Made by a program: the position numbers and the translations under genes. Source: Pirellulales bacterium (GTDB taxonomy: Bacteria > Planctomycetota > Planctomycetia > Pirellulales > UBA1268). From it: 43,283 bases of DNA. Positions 1 to 9,142 of this stretch are shown piece after piece; position 1 is the stretch's first letter, and each line of letters opens with the position of its first letter. The notes under the pieces are model-generated. The model ran no database searches, had not been told where the DNA came from, and saw only the letters and a program-made list of their open reading frames with translations. Location of the stretch: the NCBI GenBank assembly GCA_016779265.1, contig JADHNY010000023.1:1-43283 (forward strand). Reading direction: 5' to 3'.

Positions 1-1
1 G

Positions 2-694
2 CCAGCGCACTTCGGTGAAGGTATCGATCCGGAAGTCGCTGCCGCAGTGGAGGAAGGCTTCCGCGTGCTCGAGGCGGCCGGCGCCACGATCCACGACATC
101 GATCTGCCGCATGCCAAGTATGGCGTTGCCACCTACTACCTGCTCGCCCCCTCGGAAGCGTCGAGTAATCTCGCCCGCTACGACGGCGTGCACTACGGCC
201 ATCGCACGGCTGAGCCCTGCCGGAGCGATGCGTTTGATTCACCACTCGTAGAGATGTACTGCCGCAGTCGTGCTGAAGGCTTTGGGCCTGAGGTGAAGCG
301 ACGCGTGATGCTCGGCACCTACGCCCTCTCCGCTGGCTACTACGACGCCTACTACAAGCGAGCCCTGCAGGTTCGTCGGCTGATTCGTCAGGACTACCTC
401 GACGCTTTTTCCAAGGTCGATCTGATCGGCGGGCCGGTGTCTGCCACGCCAGCCTTCCCGCTCGGCGAGAAGACTGACGATCCACTGGCGATGTATCTGC
501 TCGACCTCTACACCGTGACCACGAATCTCGCTGGCGTGTCTGGCATCTCATTCCCGTGCGGCTTTACCGGATCGGGACTGCCCATCGGCTATCAGCTTCA
601 GGCCCCAGCCCTCGGTGAGCCACTGCTGCTGCGAGCCGCCGATCGTTTCCAGCGTCTCACTGAATGGCACCGTCGCCGCCCACCATCCGCCTGA
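2..694 (+). CDS. gatA: Glutamyl/aspartyl-tRNA amidotransferase subunit A, C-terminal part
   Basis: The reading frame is open from the left edge, so only the last 230 or so residues are present and the start lies outside the window. The visible part has the C-terminal features of the amidase-signature subunit GatA: an ADATIHDIDLPH-like stretch (here GATIHDIDLPHAKYG), the segment RRVMLGTYALSAGYYDAYY, and the late motif NLAGVSGISFPCGFTGSGLPIGYQL. GatA releases ammonia from glutamine for conversion of mischarged Glu-tRNA(Gln) or Asp-tRNA(Asn) in the cytoplasm. The catalytic Ser-Ser-Lys part lies upstream of the window. gatB follows after 21 bases on the same strand, which supports a gatAB operon. 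Confidence 0.95.
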   Translation, partial: PAHFGEGIDPEVAAAVEEGFRVLEAAGATIHDIDLPHAKYGVATYYLLAPSEASSNLARYDGVHYGHRTAEPCRSDAFDSPLVEMYCRSRAEGFGPEVKRRVMLGTYALSAGYYDAYYKRALQVRRLIRQDYLDAFSKVDLIGGPVSATPAFPLGEKTDDPLAMYLLDLYTVTTNLAGVSGISFPCGFTGSGLPIGYQLQAPALGEPLLLRAADRFQRLTEWHRRRPPSA

Positions 695-715
695 GTCACG
701 CCTGCTGCCTGAGCT

Positions 716-2215
716 ATGTCCGAATCTACCGACAACACCGCGCCCTACACGACCGTGATCGGGCTCGAGGTGCACGTCCAGCTGCTTACCAAGACAAAGC
801 TTTTCTGCAGCTGTGAGAACCGTTTTGGAGCGCCGCCAAACACACTCACCTGTCCGGTCTGTCTCGGCCTCCCCGGCTCGCTGCCGGTGATGAACCGCGA
901 GGCGTTCCGGCTTGCCGTGCGAGCTGCCTCGGCCCTCGACTGCACGATCGCCGAGTTCACAAAGTGGGACCGCAAGAACTACTTCTACCCAGACCTTCCG
1001 AAGGGGTATCAGATCAGCCAGTTTGACCTGCCCTTCTCGGAGCATGGGCAGCTCGAAGCGATTGATCCCAAGGGTGGCTTCGCACCGCGAACGGTTCGCA
1101 TCCTGCGTGTGCACCTCGAGGAAGACGCTGGCAAGAGCATGCATGACGAGGCAGCGGGCACTGCCGACAGCCGAATCGACCTCAACCGCACCGGCACACC
1201 ACTCCTCGAGATCGTGAGCCAGCCTGATCTGCGGTCTGCGGCAGAGGCTCGCTGCTGGCTCGGTGAGCTGCGGCTGCTCCTGGTCTACCTTGGCGTCAGC
1301 GACTGCAACATGCAGGAAGGCAGCCTCCGGGTCGACGCGAATGTCAACCTGCACATCCCGCGTGCTGATGGCAGTCTCGCCAAGACACCGATCGTTGAAA
1401 TCAAGAACATGAACAGCTTCCGCTCGGTGGAGCGGGCCCTGACCTACGAGGTCGCTCGCCAGTACGAGGAGTGGCAGGCAACTGGCAAAGAACTCGGCTC
1501 GGCTCCCAAGCAGACCCGTGGCTGGGACGATGCCGCTGGGATCACCCGAGGCCAGCGTCACAAGGAAGAGTCGAGTGACTATCGCTACTTCCCCGAGCCC
1601 GACCTGGTGCCCGTCAGGCTGACGGCTGACGAGATCGCCACGATTCGCGAAGGCATGCCCGAAACCCCTCGGGCCTTGCGGCAACGGCTGGCCGACACCT
1701 GGAACATTTCTGCCTACGACGCCGATGTGCTGGTGGGGCAGGGCAGGGAACTCGTCGCCTACTTTGAAGCACTCGCCAAACTCGTCGACGACGGAAAGGT
1801 GGCGAGCAACTGGATGCAGCAAGACGTGCTGCGAACGCTCAACGACCGGGGCATCACGATCGACGCCTTCCCCGTTCCGGCAGAAGGACTTGCTGACGTG
1901 ATCGGCCGCGTGAAGAAGGGCGACTTCGACACCTCGCGTGGCCGTGACATCTTTGCGGAGATGATCAACAGCGGCCGTTCAGCCGACGAGGTGGTCGCCG
2001 AGATGGGCATCGCAGCGGTCGGTGAAGATGAGCTGATGACGCTCTGCCGCGAACTCGTCGCGGAAAACCCGAAGATTGTCGCCGACGTCCAAAGCGGCAA
2101 GCAGCAGGCCGCAGGCGGTCTGATCGGGCAGGCCAAGAAGAAGAACCCGAACGTCAATCCAGGCAAGGTTCGTGAACTCTGCCTGAAGATCATTGGCGAA
2201 CTGCCGGCGCCGTGA
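716..2215 (+). CDS. gatB: Aspartyl/glutamyl-tRNA amidotransferase subunit B
   Basis: The 499-residue product has the usual GatB length. It opens with IGLEVHVQLLTKTKLFC, followed by the paired cysteines of CSCENRF and CPVCLGLPGSLPV that form the zinc site of GatB. Further motifs are KNYFYPDLPKGYQISQ, HLEEDAGKSMHD, DLNRTGTPLLEIVSQPD, and EIKNMNSFRSVERAL near residues 225-240. The C-terminal 150 residues look like the GatB/YqeY tRNA-binding tail. It kinases and amidates the mischarged aminoacyl-tRNA with ammonia supplied by GatA. It lies 21 bases after gatA. A 424-codon open frame on the opposite strand is a GC-rich shadow. Confidence 0.97.
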   Translation: MSESTDNTAPYTTVIGLEVHVQLLTKTKLFCSCENRFGAPPNTLTCPVCLGLPGSLPVMNREAFRLAVRAASALDCTIAEFTKWDRKNYFYPDLPKGYQISQFDLPFSEHGQLEAIDPKGGFAPRTVRILRVHLEEDAGKSMHDEAAGTADSRIDLNRTGTPLLEIVSQPDLRSAAEARCWLGELRLLLVYLGVSDCNMQEGSLRVDANVNLHIPRADGSLAKTPIVEIKNMNSFRSVERALTYEVARQYEEWQATGKELGSAPKQTRGWDDAAGITRGQRHKEESSDYRYFPEPDLVPVRLTADEIATIREGMPETPRALRQRLADTWNISAYDADVLVGQGRELVAYFEALAKLVDDGKVASNWMQQDVLRTLNDRGITIDAFPVPAEGLADVIGRVKKGDFDTSRGRDIFAEMINSGRSADEVVAEMGIAAVGEDELMTLCRELVAENPKIVADVQSGKQQAAGGLIGQAKKKNPNVNPGKVRELCLKIIGELPAP

Positions 2216-2262
2216 CCTGGGGCCTGCTGACGCCAGCCACCTGACCACCAGCAGGCTGCCCC

Positions 2263-3033
2263 ATGCCACGCCTTCTCACCCTGACCACCGACTTCGGCCC
2301 GGGCAGCCTCTACGTTGCCCAGCTGAAAGCCCGGCTCCTGCATTCCCGGGCGGGCTGCTCACTCGTGGACATCGCCCACGATCTTCCCGCCCACGACGTG
2401 CGCGGGGCGAGCTGGTTTATCGGCCAAGCCTGCCTGGCGTTTCCCGACGACACGCTGCACCTCGTCGTGATCGATCCGGGCGTGGGCACTGAGCGGAAGC
2501 TCGTCTGGGCTCGGATCGGCACGCAGGAGTTTCTCGCCCCTGACAATGGCCTGCTGACCCATGCGATGAAAGTCGCTCCACTTCAGGAGGCCCGGCTGCT
2601 GCCCGTGCCGACGGATGCGTCGGCCACCTTTCACGGCCGTGACGTGATCGCGGCTGCCGCCTGCCGTCTGCTCGATGGCGAACCGGCGACGGCGTTGGGC
2701 GGTGAACTCACCCGCTTGGAAGAACTTCCCGAGGCGGCTCCGAGTGAAGGTGAAGATGGCATCCAGGGGGAGGTCCGCTTCATCGACCATTTCGGCAACC
2801 TGCTGACGAATATCCCGGCCGAGCACTGGCCAGCCGTGGTCGAAGCGGGAGGTGTCGTGCTCGGCGATCGCTTGATCGACCGGCCTGTCCGCACCTACGG
2901 CGATGCCCCTCCCGGCACCGCCGTCACGCTCGTCGGTTCACAGGGCGTGCTGGAGATCGCTGTCGTCGAAGGCTCCGCCGCACGTCTTCTCGGTGGCGAG
3001 ATCGGCACTCCGGTGCGGATCTCTCGCCGCTGA
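2263..3033 (+). CDS. SAM hydroxide adenosyltransferase (DUF62, chlorinase/fluorinase family)
   Basis: This 256-residue protein starts with LTLTTDFGPGSLYVAQLKA, the family N-terminal signature with the catalytic Asp. It continues with VVIDPGVGTERK and FLAPDNGLL, and has FIDHFGNLLTNIP near residue 175, a typical C-terminal-domain motif. The halogenase relatives use chloride or fluoride; the common bacterial members hydrolyse S-adenosylmethionine to adenosine and methionine. The compact length lacks the extra loop I associate with fluorinases, so the water-using type is inferred. It starts 47 bases after gatB and is followed by bioA, another SAM-dependent enzyme, on the same strand. Confidence 0.85.
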   Translation: MPRLLTLTTDFGPGSLYVAQLKARLLHSRAGCSLVDIAHDLPAHDVRGASWFIGQACLAFPDDTLHLVVIDPGVGTERKLVWARIGTQEFLAPDNGLLTHAMKVAPLQEARLLPVPTDASATFHGRDVIAAAACRLLDGEPATALGGELTRLEELPEAAPSEGEDGIQGEVRFIDHFGNLLTNIPAEHWPAVVEAGGVVLGDRLIDRPVRTYGDAPPGTAVTLVGSQGVLEIAVVEGSAARLLGGEIGTPVRISRR

Positions 3034-3074
3034 CGCCCGCTGTCGTTTTGTTTCTCCAACGTCTGCTGCTCCTA

Positions 3075-4469
3075 ATGCCCTCTCCTTTGGTGTCTTCTCA
3101 GTCCGTCGCCGCTGTTCGCCAGGCCGATGCCGCCACCCTCGCTGACTGGGACCGGACCCATGTCTGGCATGCCTTCACACAGATGGCGGAGTATGAGCCG
3201 CTGCTGATCGAGCGAGGGGAGGGGGCAGCCCTGTTTGACATCGATGGCAACCGCTATCTCGATGGCTCCGCAAGCATGTGGTGCAACGTGCATGGCCACC
3301 ATCATCCGCGGCTCGACCGGGCCGCCCGGGAGCAGCTGGAGAAGGTGGCCCACTGCACCAACCTCGGGCTTTCGAATCCGGTCACAGTGCAGCTGGCCAA
3401 ACGTCTCACCGAGATCGCCCCGGCAGGCCTGGAGAAAGTCTTCTTTTCCGATGATGGTGCGACGGCGATCGAGGTGGCGTTGAAGATGGCCTTCCAGTTC
3501 TGGCGACAGGCCTCACCTGCAGAGCCCACGCGTCAGCGGTTTCTTTCCATCGGCGAGGCCTATCACGGTGACACCCTCGGCACGATCGGCGTCGGCGGCG
3601 TGGCCCGCTTCGGTTCGATCTTCGGCTCGTTGACCTACGACGCCATTCGCGTGCCGTCGCCCGCGGTCTGCCGTCAGCCAAAGGGGATGACGCCTGAAGA
3701 TGCCTGCCGCCGATCGCTGGAGCAGGTGGCCGCCGCCTTTGAGGCCCACCGCGGTGAGATTGCTGCCGTTGTCATGGAGCCGATCGTGCAGGCCGCTGGT
3801 GGCATCCTTGTACATCCCCCCGGTTTCCTCCATGGCATGCGGGAACTGACACGTGCGCACGACATCCTGCTGATTCTTGATGAGGTGGCGATGGGCTTCG
3901 GCCGCACCGGCACGATGTTTGCCTGCGAGCAGGAGGATGTGGCCCCCGACTTCCTCTGCCTGGCCAAGGGCCTCACCGCAGGCTACCTGCCGATGGCTGC
4001 GACTCTGACCACCGAGCGGATCTGGAACGCGTTCCTCGGCTCGGCTGCCGAACGGAAGACGTTCTTCCACGGCCACACCTACGGCGGCAATCCGCTGGCG
4101 GCGGCGGTGTCTCTCGAGTCGTTGGCGATCTTTGAAGACGAGCAGCTGATCGAACGGATGCAGCCTTCTATCGAGCGGCTGCATGAGCGGGTGGCCGCCC
4201 TGGCCGACCATCCTCACGTTGGCGACGTCCGCACCCGAGGCATGATTGCCGCGATTGAGCTCGTCGCCGATCGCTCCGGCCCTACCCCCTACGACCCGAG
4301 CGAAGCCCGCGGCATGCGGTCCTGCCTCGCCGCACGCAAACACGGGGCGCTGCTGCGGCCCTTGGGCGACAACGTCGTGATCATGCCACCGCTGTGTGTC
4401 ACGCCAGAAGAGATCGACACTCTCTGCAACGCCGCCGAAGCCGGCATCAACGAGGTCTGCGGAGGGTAA
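3075..4469 (+). CDS. bioA: Adenosylmethionine-8-amino-7-oxononanoate aminotransferase
   Basis: This class III PLP aminotransferase converts 7-keto-8-aminopelargonate to 7,8-diaminopelargonate in biotin synthesis, with SAM as amino donor. BioA-type features are WDRTHVWHAFTQM near the N-terminus, GSASMWCNVHGHHHPRLD, the PLP Asp in LILDEVAMGFGRTG, and the Schiff-base lysine in FLCLAKGLTAGYLPMA, followed by FFHGHTYGGNPLAAA. An ATG at 3075 gives 464 residues. The frame can be extended to a TTG at 3048, but that adds a leucine-rich segment atypical of the family, so I chose the ATG. No other bio gene is in the window. Confidence 0.93.
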   Translation: MPSPLVSSQSVAAVRQADAATLADWDRTHVWHAFTQMAEYEPLLIERGEGAALFDIDGNRYLDGSASMWCNVHGHHHPRLDRAAREQLEKVAHCTNLGLSNPVTVQLAKRLTEIAPAGLEKVFFSDDGATAIEVALKMAFQFWRQASPAEPTRQRFLSIGEAYHGDTLGTIGVGGVARFGSIFGSLTYDAIRVPSPAVCRQPKGMTPEDACRRSLEQVAAAFEAHRGEIAAVVMEPIVQAAGGILVHPPGFLHGMRELTRAHDILLILDEVAMGFGRTGTMFACEQEDVAPDFLCLAKGLTAGYLPMAATLTTERIWNAFLGSAAERKTFFHGHTYGGNPLAAAVSLESLAIFEDEQLIERMQPSIERLHERVAALADHPHVGDVRTRGMIAAIELVADRSGPTPYDPSEARGMRSCLAARKHGALLRPLGDNVVIMPPLCVTPEEIDTLCNAAEAGINEVCGG

Positions 4470-4531
4470 CGCAACGCCCCAGCCGCCTCGCACGGCGATG
4501 CTGACCGCAAGGCTGCGTTGGAGGCCGTCAG

Positions 4532-5527
4532 CTACTGCGCCACCGACTTCGTGCCGTCCGCCGAGCCGCCGATCGGCGCGCCGTCCGGAAGAGGACGTCC
4601 TGCGGCGGCAATGCCGAGACGGTAGAGCTCGGCGCGGACCTCGCGAAAGGCTTCGAAGCTGTCGGGATAGCACCAGAGCGTGACGGTGGTCGCGGGGGTG
4701 ATCCGGCTGAGCTTCCGTCGGAAGGCAGAGCCCTCCACCATCGCCACTTCCAGTGGCTCTCCCAGCGCCTGCTGCTGTGGCCGCACCACCCACTCGCGGC
4801 TCCGCACGAGGATCTGCCCTCTCGCCCGATCGACCTGCGTCTCAATCACATAGTCGAGCGCGAAGCCCTGTGTGGGACCGACCGACTCGATGTGGTTGGT
4901 GAGCTGCGAAATCGATCCCGTGTGCCGCTGGGCACGGTTGCGTGCCATGCCGAAGAGCTCTTGCAGTGGAATGTAGGCGATGTTGCCACCCTGCAGCTGG
5001 AAGTGCATCTCGTCGCCGTTGACCGTCCGACCAATCGGAGTGGGGTAGGCGAGAATCTCTTCGGTCTCCGCCTCGTCAAAGGCGAGCGTCTTTGCCTCTT
5101 CCTCAGCGTCGGCGATGGCTTCCTTGAGCGTTGCGATCTCTGCACGCTGCTGGGCGGAGAGAGCTGTCTCTTCATCCACTGCCGCCCGGCGAACTTCCCG
5201 CTCCACCTTCAGCGCGGCAAGCGCCTCAGCGAGCTGCATGCGTCCCATCGACGCACCATTGGCAGCTGCCGCGAGAGTCGCCATCTGTGTTTCGAGTTCT
5301 GCAAGCTCGTGCTCGACCGACGTGGCCTCCTGGGCGAGTGAGGTGAGTTCCTCAACCGTCGCGGTCATCGCGGGCGACGCAACAGCCTCAGAGGAGAGCG
5401 ACAGGCTTTGCACCCGCGCCCCGATCACCATCACCAGGATGATCAGGATCCCCACGATGTTGGTCACAACGTCGAGGAAGGAGTCCTGCGCCGGATCAGC
5501 GTCCTCTCGCACAGCCACGCGTCGCAT
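4532..5527 (-). CDS. ExbD/TolR-like membrane protein, second of a pair
   Basis: The 331-residue product has a short cytoplasmic N-terminus with two Asp residues (QDSFLDVVTNIVGILIIL) running into one transmembrane helix at about residues 20-42, the arrangement seen in ExbD/TolR stator-type subunits. A coiled-coil-prone Ala/Glu-rich stretch at about 65-145 and a periplasmic domain of about 170 residues follow. The coiled coil and the large domain make it more than twice the length of classical ExbD (about 140 residues). It lies 38 bases downstream of the larger ExbD-like gene and is the last gene of a unit with the ExbB-like gene. The exact role and partner are unknown. Confidence 0.75.
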   Translation of the reverse strand: MRRVAVREDADPAQDSFLDVVTNIVGILIILVMVIGARVQSLSLSSEAVASPAMTATVEELTSLAQEATSVEHELAELETQMATLAAAANGASMGRMQLAEALAALKVEREVRRAAVDEETALSAQQRAEIATLKEAIADAEEEAKTLAFDEAETEEILAYPTPIGRTVNGDEMHFQLQGGNIAYIPLQELFGMARNRAQRHTGSISQLTNHIESVGPTQGFALDYVIETQVDRARGQILVRSREWVVRPQQQALGEPLEVAMVEGSAFRRKLSRITPATTVTLWCYPDSFEAFREVRAELYRLGIAAAGRPLPDGAPIGGSADGTKSVAQ

Positions 5528-5565
5528 GTCAAGTACTCCGTGAATGAGGCGTGCCTACAAACGCA

Positions 5566-7611
5566 CTATCGAACCACTGACGGTGCTGTCGCTGTGCCGG
5601 CAGCCGGATTCTCAGCCACCGCACGGGACTCTCGGCGAGTCGTCACCAGTCCACTGCCCGCGAGCAGCGCTTCGAGATCCTCGCGACGCGACGCACCATC
5701 GGGCGTTGCTGAGAGCACGAGGCGCGGATTCCAGTACATCCGATCGCCTGCAATGCCCCAGGTTTCCACATGCTCGCGAACCGCATAGATCAGCGTGTCG
5801 ACCGAATCAGCCGTGCGACTCCCAAGCGGCACGCGTTTCACCACGCGACGTCGGCTGCTGTCGAGAATCCTCAGTTCTTCCGCATCGCATTCCACCTGCA
5901 CTGGCCGAGACAGTGGAACAGGTCGGTCACGTGTGGCCATGCTTGCCCAGTTGGCACCACGAGAGGAGGCCAACGACGCCACGCCCCCCTCGCCACCTGG
6001 CTGCAACGAGACATTCATTCCACCGGCACCGGTCTCGCCCATCGACATCATGCCTGCACCGCCGGCAGCTCCAGGGGAGCCGGCAGCGGAACCAGCCGAG
6101 CCACTCGTAGGTCCTCCTGCCCCTTCACCTGCTGCTCCCCCGTCCGCCGCAAAGGCTGACCCTGCCGATCCATTCGCGCCGCCGCTATCACCATTCCCAC
6201 CGGTGCCTTCACCGTCACCCCCGCTACCGCTGCCGCTGACGCCGCTGCCGGGCTCGGTTCCAGCGCCATCTCCCGACGCCGCTCCTGGCCAGCCGCCGCT
6301 GCCAGCCAGACCGTTACCGTTCGCGGACGCAGCAGCAGCGAACGCCGAAGGACTGCCATAGCGAGCATCACCAGAACCTTGACTGCCGGCAGGTCCATAG
6401 CCGGCTCCCGTGGTGCCCGTGCCACTGCCAAGCACAGGGTCTCCTCCTGGGCCCTGGCCACCACCTGCGGCCTGGCGACCATCTGAAGCCACAGGTCCTT
6501 CACCGCCAAGACCAGAAGGGCCAGCGATGCCGCTACCGTTCGGTGAACCGAACACGCCCTGTCCCTGGCCATCTCCTTGACCGTTGCCGCCGGTCTCTTT
6601 CCACTCCCAGCGAGACTGGTCACCAAGCACACTCGGGCCGCCGTCGACCACCACGCCACCGCGGGTCTGGGCGGCTCGATACTGCACCTTCGGCGACGAC
6701 TGCCTGGAGACTCGTGAAGCCTGCACCTGCTCAAGCCAGGCGAGACGCGTGCGGGCTTCCTCAATCGCGCGGCGTTCGACATCGGCCAGCTGGTGATCGG
6801 GTGGTGGAAACTTCAGCTGCCAGTGCTCCTCGACGAGCTGGTAGCCAAAGTCACTTCCCCATGACGAGATCGCCTCGCGAGCCGTGTAGTAGGCCATCAC
6901 ACCTGAAGGCCGCACCAAGAGCAGGGGGTAGGGCTGCTGCTCGGGCACGGCGGACGTGCGGCCACGCTCAGCGAGATGCTCGCGGGCGGCCCGCAGCGCA
7001 CTGGCGAGCGGATTGCCCGGGCCGGGCGGCCCTTCGAAGTCTGAAGGACTCAGGCGAATGTTTTCCGGCTGCAAAAACACCCCATCGAGCGAGCACTCGA
7101 TGTAGAGCGGCCGGCGATGCGTGCCGTTGCCACCCTCATACGGAACGATGGCATACGCCGGTGGGCGATCTGCCGCCGCATCACGTGCTTCGTCCAGCGC
7201 GGCTGTTGCGTCGGCAAGGGCCAACTGCAGTTTCTTCCGCTCGGCATCAAGGGCCGCAGAACCGGCATTCGAATCAGCGGACAAGGCCGCGAGCTCCCGC
7301 TCCAAGGCTGCCAGCTCATCACTGAGCTCGCGTGCGTTGTCTTCGATTCCAGCGAGCCCCATGCGAGCCTGGCTGAGATCATCGAGGGCCTGCTGCCGCA
7401 TCGCCCGCAACTGGTCAATCCGCCACTGCAGGCTCTCCCGCTCGACAGCGAGTTCCTCGAGCGCTGCGGTCTCCGCCGCCGCCCGCGTGCCAGCTGCGGA
7501 GCGGCTGAAGATCACCAGCAGCACCAGCAGGGCTCCCATCGTGCACAGGAGCACTGCGAGAAACGGAAATAGGGAGATGCCAGGACCGTCGCTGGCGCGT
7601 ACGCGGCTCAT
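5566..7611 (-). CDS. Large ExbD-like membrane protein with glycine-rich central region
   Basis: The 681-residue protein has one N-terminal transmembrane helix (ISLFPFLAVLLCTMGALLVLL, residues about 12-33) and a coiled coil at about 40-145. A folded-looking domain at about 155-290 includes RRPLYIECSLDGVFLQPENI and YPLLLVRPSGVMAYY. A Gly/Ser/Ala-rich low-complexity stretch of more than 200 residues follows (about 340-560), then a second small domain (VECDAEELRILDSSRRRVV). The N-terminal layout resembles ExbD/TolR, but the rest is not classical. Its ATG overlaps the stop of the ExbB-like gene in an ATGA, so translation is probably coupled. The Gly-rich part may be a flexible periplasmic linker. 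Confidence 0.72.
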   Translation of the reverse strand: MSRVRASDGPGISLFPFLAVLLCTMGALLVLLVIFSRSAAGTRAAAETAALEELAVERESLQWRIDQLRAMRQQALDDLSQARMGLAGIEDNARELSDELAALERELAALSADSNAGSAALDAERKKLQLALADATAALDEARDAAADRPPAYAIVPYEGGNGTHRRPLYIECSLDGVFLQPENIRLSPSDFEGPPGPGNPLASALRAAREHLAERGRTSAVPEQQPYPLLLVRPSGVMAYYTAREAISSWGSDFGYQLVEEHWQLKFPPPDHQLADVERRAIEEARTRLAWLEQVQASRVSRQSSPKVQYRAAQTRGGVVVDGGPSVLGDQSRWEWKETGGNGQGDGQGQGVFGSPNGSGIAGPSGLGGEGPVASDGRQAAGGGQGPGGDPVLGSGTGTTGAGYGPAGSQGSGDARYGSPSAFAAAASANGNGLAGSGGWPGAASGDGAGTEPGSGVSGSGSGGDGEGTGGNGDSGGANGSAGSAFAADGGAAGEGAGGPTSGSAGSAAGSPGAAGGAGMMSMGETGAGGMNVSLQPGGEGGVASLASSRGANWASMATRDRPVPLSRPVQVECDAEELRILDSSRRRVVKRVPLGSRTADSVDTLIYAVREHVETWGIAGDRMYWNPRLVLSATPDGASRREDLEALLAGSGLVTTRRESRAVAENPAAGTATAPSVVR

Positions 7612-9002
7612 GCAGCCTTTCCAAGTGAGACACTTTCACGAGCGGAGAGCCGCCCTGTATCCACGACATTCCCCGTTCGCGAAGCGAGTAGCTGCACCGC
7701 CGCCCCGAGCGCATTGAGCGTCTCCTCAAACCTGGCACTGGCCGCTGCCGTCTCAAGATTGCGGGCCAGCGTCCGCTCGAGCGCTGCCAGGTCGCGTGTG
7801 GCTTCCACGACACGGCCCAGAATCTCGCCCTGCTCGACAAGGATTCGCTGCTGCTCATCCATGCGAACGACCAGATCACTGACCTGCTGCATTGCCGTGG
7901 CCATCGAATCACTGGCGGAAGACCAGCGATCCTCACGGTCGGCGAGGATCCGCCGGTTCGCATCCTGAAGCCGATCTCCCCAGCCAGCCAGCACGCCGTC
8001 GACTGCAGTTGCAATCGACGCTGCCATCCGTGTGCCAGCGATATCTGCTGCCGAAGAGAGCTGGTCCTTCGTGTTGGCCTGCATGCTCCGCCAGGCCCGT
8101 TCCTGTGACTCAAGCAGCCGAGCCGACGAACGGCCAACGGCATCACCCAGCTTCGCCATCGCAAAGGCGGTGCCGTTGTCGGAGTCGATCGTTTGGAAGC
8201 GTCCCGCGAGCGCCGACCAGGAGGCATCGTCCACACGCTGCAGCAGCGACTGCTCCTGTCGGTCCACCACGAAGTGGCTAAACATCAGCACCATCGACAG
8301 GCCGAGAGCTGTCGCTGTCGTGTCAAACGCGGTGCCCAGACCAGCTACCACGTCGGTGATGTTTTCCATCTGCGACGGTGACAGATTGGCGATCGCCACC
8401 GTGATTCCAATCACCGTACCGAGGAAGCCCATGATCGGAATCGCCCAGATCACAAACCGGACCAGGCCATAGCTCTGCGCCGCTCGGGCTGCATCGATGT
8501 CCGCGAGATACTTCAGATGGTCTTCAAGTTCGTTTGCGTCGCCGGTGCGGCGGACGAAGTCGAGTGCCGCTCGCAGACGACCGGTGAGCCGTTCGCCCGC
8601 ATCGTGTTCGTCGAGTTCCTCAAGGAGGGCGTCAACATCATCGAGGGTCTGCCCACCGACGGGAATGGCCCCGAGCGGCTCGGCATCAACGCGGCGTCGC
8701 TGCGCAAAGACATCCTGAAGCCGGAGCGTCAGGGCCGCGATACCCACGAAGAACATCCCGACTTCGACGTACTCCACCCAGTGGCCCGCGAGGTAGCGAA
8801 CCGCCATCGGATTGTCGACGAGCCCACCATGGATGAGCGCATAAAAGCAGAAGGCCGCTGCGGCCCCCCACAGAATGGGCGATCGAATCACAACCGCCGC
8901 CAGGGAATTGATCGCTGACACTTTCCTCACCTCGCGGGCAGCCGTGGATTTCCCAGCCGACAACCTTCGCCCGGCCGGGACGACACCTTTCATCACTACC
9001 AT
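7608..9002 (-). CDS. MotA/TolQ/ExbB-family proton channel protein
   Basis: The 464-residue protein has four predicted membrane segments. The last two carry the family signature: FVIWAIPIMGFLGTVIGITV near residues 205-225, and the Thr-rich GTAFDTTATALGLSMVLMF near residues 245-265. A cytoplasmic loop lies between helices 2 and 3, and a long helical tail of about 180 residues follows the last helix. TolQ and ExbB are about 230-245 residues, so the tail is an addition. ExbB-type pentamers conduct protons and drive an ExbD/TolR dimer, and two ExbD-like genes follow directly (ATGA overlap at 7608-7611). The start at 9002 is not certain; another ATG lies three codons in. Confidence 0.85.
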   Translation of the reverse strand: MVVMKGVVPAGRRLSAGKSTAAREVRKVSAINSLAAVVIRSPILWGAAAAFCFYALIHGGLVDNPMAVRYLAGHWVEYVEVGMFFVGIAALTLRLQDVFAQRRRVDAEPLGAIPVGGQTLDDVDALLEELDEHDAGERLTGRLRAALDFVRRTGDANELEDHLKYLADIDAARAAQSYGLVRFVIWAIPIMGFLGTVIGITVAIANLSPSQMENITDVVAGLGTAFDTTATALGLSMVLMFSHFVVDRQEQSLLQRVDDASWSALAGRFQTIDSDNGTAFAMAKLGDAVGRSSARLLESQERAWRSMQANTKDQLSSAADIAGTRMAASIATAVDGVLAGWGDRLQDANRRILADREDRWSSASDSMATAMQQVSDLVVRMDEQQRILVEQGEILGRVVEATRDLAALERTLARNLETAAASARFEETLNALGAAVQLLASRTGNVVDTGRLSARESVSLGKAA

Positions 9003-9142
9003 CGACAGGGTTTCACCAAACGATTGAATCGAATCGCACGATCTGACGAAACAGCGGTCTCCGGGCTGCCTCTCGGCGAGAAACAGGGAGAGATCGGCAA
9101 CTCAGGCAAGGCGGCTGAGGGTCTGCGCAGCGTTAAGCCGCT

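Noticed and set aside
548-1822. 424-codon open frame antisense to gatB
   Set aside because: It lies fully opposite a clear gatB, has no recognisable domain and reflects the codon bias of GC-rich DNA.
3513-4793. 426-codon open frame antisense to bioA
   Set aside because: It overlaps the conserved bioA catalytic region and has no domain.
7608-9002. Zorya ZorA defence gene
   Set aside because: There is a MotA/ExbB core with a helical tail, but no OmpA-domain ZorB or helicase/nuclease partner nearby; the next two genes are ExbD-like.
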